Shown one piece after another: positions 62,080-64,000 of a stretch of DNA of 64,000 nt. The stretch is from positions 43,961 through 107,960 of the forward strand of contig NZ_JACOIJ010000010.1 in NCBI RefSeq assembly GCF_014692495.1, read 5' to 3'. The position numbers and the translations under genes are program-made. Positions within the stretch are counted from its first letter, which is position 1, and every line of letters begins with the position of its first letter. This DNA comes from Sphingobacterium litopenaei. GTDB taxonomy: Bacteria; Bacteroidota; Bacteroidia; Sphingobacteriales; Sphingobacteriaceae. Below the pieces are notes generated by a model. The model ran no database searches. It was not told the DNA's origin and saw only the letters and a list, made by a program, of their open reading frames with translations.

Positions 62080-63711
62080 TTACTTTTCTATATCTTTTAG
62101 ACTGGCCATCTTTTTATATTCCAAGAAGCCTTTAATATCCTCAAAGTGTTCGCGTACACGTTTATTTCCGAATTCAAAAACTTTGGTAACCAAACCATCT
62201 AAGAAATCACGGTCGTGGGAAACTAAAATCAATGTACCATCGAAATCCTGCAAAGCGTCTTTAATAATATCTTTAGTTTTCATATCCAAATGGTTGGTAG
62301 GCTCATCGAGAATCAACACGTTTACAGGTTCTAACAATAATTTTATCATCGCCAGACGTGTTTTTTCTCCTCCAGAAAGCACTTTTACTTTTTTATTCAT
62401 ATCATCACCGCTGAACATAAAAGCACCCAACAAGTCTTTGATTTTCACACGCACATCACCCACAGCGATTTGATCAATTGTGTCGAAAACTGTTAATTCT
62501 CCATCCAATAGAGAAGCTTGATTCTGCGCAAAGTACCCGATTTTAGCATTATGACCGACTTTCAACGTACCTTCAAAATCAATTTCACCCATCATGGCTT
62601 TTATCATGGTCGATTTACCTTCACCGTTTTTTCCAACAAAAGCTAGTTTTTGACCTCGTTCGATAACCATATTTGCTTTTTCAAAAACAACATGGTCTCC
62701 GTACGATTTAGAAAGATCTTCGACAATCACAGGATAATTACCCGAACGCGGAGAAGGAGGGAATTTCAAACGTAATGCTGAATTGTCCACTTCATCCACT
62801 TGAATGATTTCTAGTTTCTCCAACATTTTCACGCGAGATTGTACCTGTAGTGTTTTTGAATACGTTCCTTTGAATCGGTCGATAAATTCTTGATTGTCGG
62901 CAATGAACTTTTGTTGCTCTTCATATGCCTTCAATTGATGAGCACGACGTTCCTTTCGTAATTCTAAATAGTGCGAATATTTGGCTTTATAGTCATAAAT
63001 ACGTCCCATTGTTACCTCAATCGTACGATTCGTGATATTATCGACAAAAGCACGGTCATGGGAAATAACGATAACAGCTTTCGCTGAATTAACCAAGAAT
63101 TCTTCTAACCATTGAATACTTTCGATATCCATGTGGTTGGTAGGCTCATCCAAAAGAATAAGATCCGGCTTTTTAAGGAGAATTTTAGCTAATTCGATAC
63201 GCATACGCCATCCACCAGAAAATTCTGAAGTTGGTCTTGTGAAATCAGTACGTTCGAAGCCAAGACCTTTTAATACCTTCTCGACTTCTGCATCATAGTT
63301 CGTTTCTTCGATCGAGTAATATTTTTCGCTCAATTCAGATACGCGTTCGATTAATTTCATGTAATCATCCGATTCGTAATCTGTACGAATGTTCAGCTGC
63401 TCATTGATTTGATCAAGCTCATCACGCATTTTATAAACTTCTTCGAAGGCTTTAGAAGCTTCTTCGAAGACAGTTGCATTATCCGTTGTAAGAAGATGTT
63501 GTGGTAAGTAGGCAATAACAGCTTCCTTAGGGCCAGATACGCCACCTGTAGTCGCCTTACCGACACCAGCTATAATTTTAAGTAAGGTAGATTTCCCAGC
63601 ACCATTTTTGCCCATTAGGGCTATTTTGTCATTTTCATTAATAGAAAAAGATACGTCGCTAAATAAGGTAGTGCCCCCAAATGTTACAGAGACATTATTT
63701 ACATCAATCAC
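62080..63711 (-). CDS. ABC-F family ATPase (translation factor type)
   Basis: A 543-residue soluble protein with two ATP-binding cassettes and no TM. First cassette: Walker A GKNGAGKST (34-42), signature EFSGGWRMRIELAK, LLDEPTNHMD. Second: Walker A GKNGEGKST, signature LSGGEKTRLAM, LDEPTNHLD. The linker between them (about 230-310) is charged and helical, as in ribosome-binding ABC-F proteins. It is closest in layout to YbiT/EttA-like housekeeping factors rather than antibiotic-resistance members, though that cannot be settled by eye. It starts at GTG 63711 (no in-frame ATG nearby). Confidence 0.9.
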   Translation of the reverse strand: MIDVNNVSVTFGGTTLFSDVSFSINENDKIALMGKNGAGKSTLLKIIAGVGKATTGGVSGPKEAVIAYLPQHLLTTDNATVFEEASKAFEEVYKMRDELDQINEQLNIRTDYESDDYMKLIERVSELSEKYYSIEETNYDAEVEKVLKGLGFERTDFTRPTSEFSGGWRMRIELAKILLKKPDLILLDEPTNHMDIESIQWLEEFLVNSAKAVIVISHDRAFVDNITNRTIEVTMGRIYDYKAKYSHYLELRKERRAHQLKAYEEQQKFIADNQEFIDRFKGTYSKTLQVQSRVKMLEKLEIIQVDEVDNSALRLKFPPSPRSGNYPVIVEDLSKSYGDHVVFEKANMVIERGQKLAFVGKNGEGKSTMIKAMMGEIDFEGTLKVGHNAKIGYFAQNQASLLDGELTVFDTIDQIAVGDVRVKIKDLLGAFMFSGDDMNKKVKVLSGGEKTRLAMIKLLLEPVNVLILDEPTNHLDMKTKDIIKDALQDFDGTLILVSHDRDFLDGLVTKVFEFGNKRVREHFEDIKGFLEYKKMASLKDIEK

Positions 63712-63881
63712 AATTAAAATTTTTTATGAGTTGCAAAGATAAGATTTAAGTGGGTTATTTCTAATTATATGCACAATCATATTGAATACCCTACAAAATA
63801 AATTTGTTGTAGCTCACTAATTAATATTAATAAGTTTAATATTTTTTTTAATAAAAATTAAAATATATGTGGCTACAGTAG

Positions 63882-64000
63882 TGTCCAAAATAAGGGAAAA
63901 AATGGCGGTGTATTTATATAGCAGGGATTGCTATATTTAATTCGCTAAAATTCCATCACCGCCATGGTAAATATAAACGTATTTTCTCAGATATTAGGAC
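63882..64000 (+). mobile_element. Left end of an IS4-type insertion sequence, cut by the window edge
   Basis: The sequence from about TGTCCAAAATAAGGG (63882-63896) looks like the terminal inverted repeat and leader of an IS. ATGGCGGTG (63902-63910) pairs with CACCGCCAT (63957-63965), and TATAGCA (63917-63923) with TGCTATA (63929-63935) inside it. A transposase start follows. The exact left boundary and target duplication cannot be fixed without the right end. Confidence 0.6.
63964..64000 (+). CDS. IS4-family transposase, first 12 codons
   Basis: ATG 63964 opens MVNINVFSQILG, which matches the N-terminus I know from Bacteroidetes IS4-family (DDE) transposases; the rest lies beyond the window. 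The start codon overlaps the 3' arm of the leader hairpin, which could limit translation. Only 37 bases are seen. Confidence 0.62.
   Translation, partial: MVNINVFSQILG

Noticed and set aside
1..64000. CRISPR arrays, tRNA or rRNA genes, prophage
   Set aside because: No regularly spaced repeats, no tRNA-like cloverleaf with CCA-type ends, no rRNA sequence and no phage structural genes were recognised by eye.

Overview
The window is AT-rich chromosomal DNA of a Bacteroidetes bacterium, most likely a Sphingobacteriaceae member close to Sphingobacterium or Pedobacter. This rests on two SusC/SusD pairs, lipoproteins with SCxx lipoboxes, gene starts lacking Shine-Dalgarno sequences, TAnnTTTG-like -7 promoter elements, and typical families (DUF4296 lipoprotein, PycTM, PnuC-type thiamine transporter, LytS kinase). 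Species assignment is inference.

Layout. 1-2.5 kb: the end of a non-phosphorylating L-fucose pathway (FAH-type hydrolase, lactonase, SDR). 2.5-10.6 kb (minus strand): a minimal glycan locus SusC-SusD-GH144-like lipoprotein, followed by a hybrid sensor kinase with an in-frame stop. 10.8-12.5 kb: PhnA-like protein and a YpfJ-type zinc peptidase. 12.8-22.8 kb: six co-directional genes, S8 protease, S9 peptidase, SusC, SusD and two lipoproteins, which look like a protein- or peptide-scavenging locus. 22.8-25.4 kb: an accessory patch with a frameshifted LytS kinase, a structured dyad-rich element and a decayed three-TM (YLATT-like) gene between inverted TGTTGTAGGCA motifs. 25.3-31.4 kb: LuxE-like acyl-protein synthetase, fabG, mqo, then a TPP riboswitch leading PnuT and an acyl-CoA-dehydrogenase-fold flavoprotein. 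31.4-40.1 kb: mostly core genes (LLM oxidoreductase, methyltransferase, aspartate kinase, YggS, DUF4296, mutS2). 40.2-45.6 kb: two different GH2 enzymes. 45.6-55.7 kb (minus strand): a tight six-gene operon running from an HD-PycTM protein through a SdiA-regulated-like lipoprotein, a metallophosphoesterase, a GAF protein and a kinase-like/beta-barrel outer membrane protein to polyphosphate kinase. 56-61.4 kb: an SRPBCC membrane protein, a DUF5519-like protein and a TolC-HlyD-MFS efflux operon. 61.4-64 kb: a twice-frameshifted YcxB-like gene, an ABC-F ATPase, and the left end of an IS4-type insertion sequence cut by the window edge.

The most interesting unit is the phosphate-centred operon at 45.6-55.7 kb. 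It joins the membrane module of Pycsar effectors (without a Pyc cyclase) to an HD phosphohydrolase and places it with an envelope phosphoesterase, an outer-membrane protein carrying an atypical-kinase-like motif, and Ppk1. Also notable are the peptide-uptake operon, the riboswitch-controlled flavoprotein, and the fact that every broken gene (four genes, six lesions) is regulatory or accessory while all core genes read through intact.
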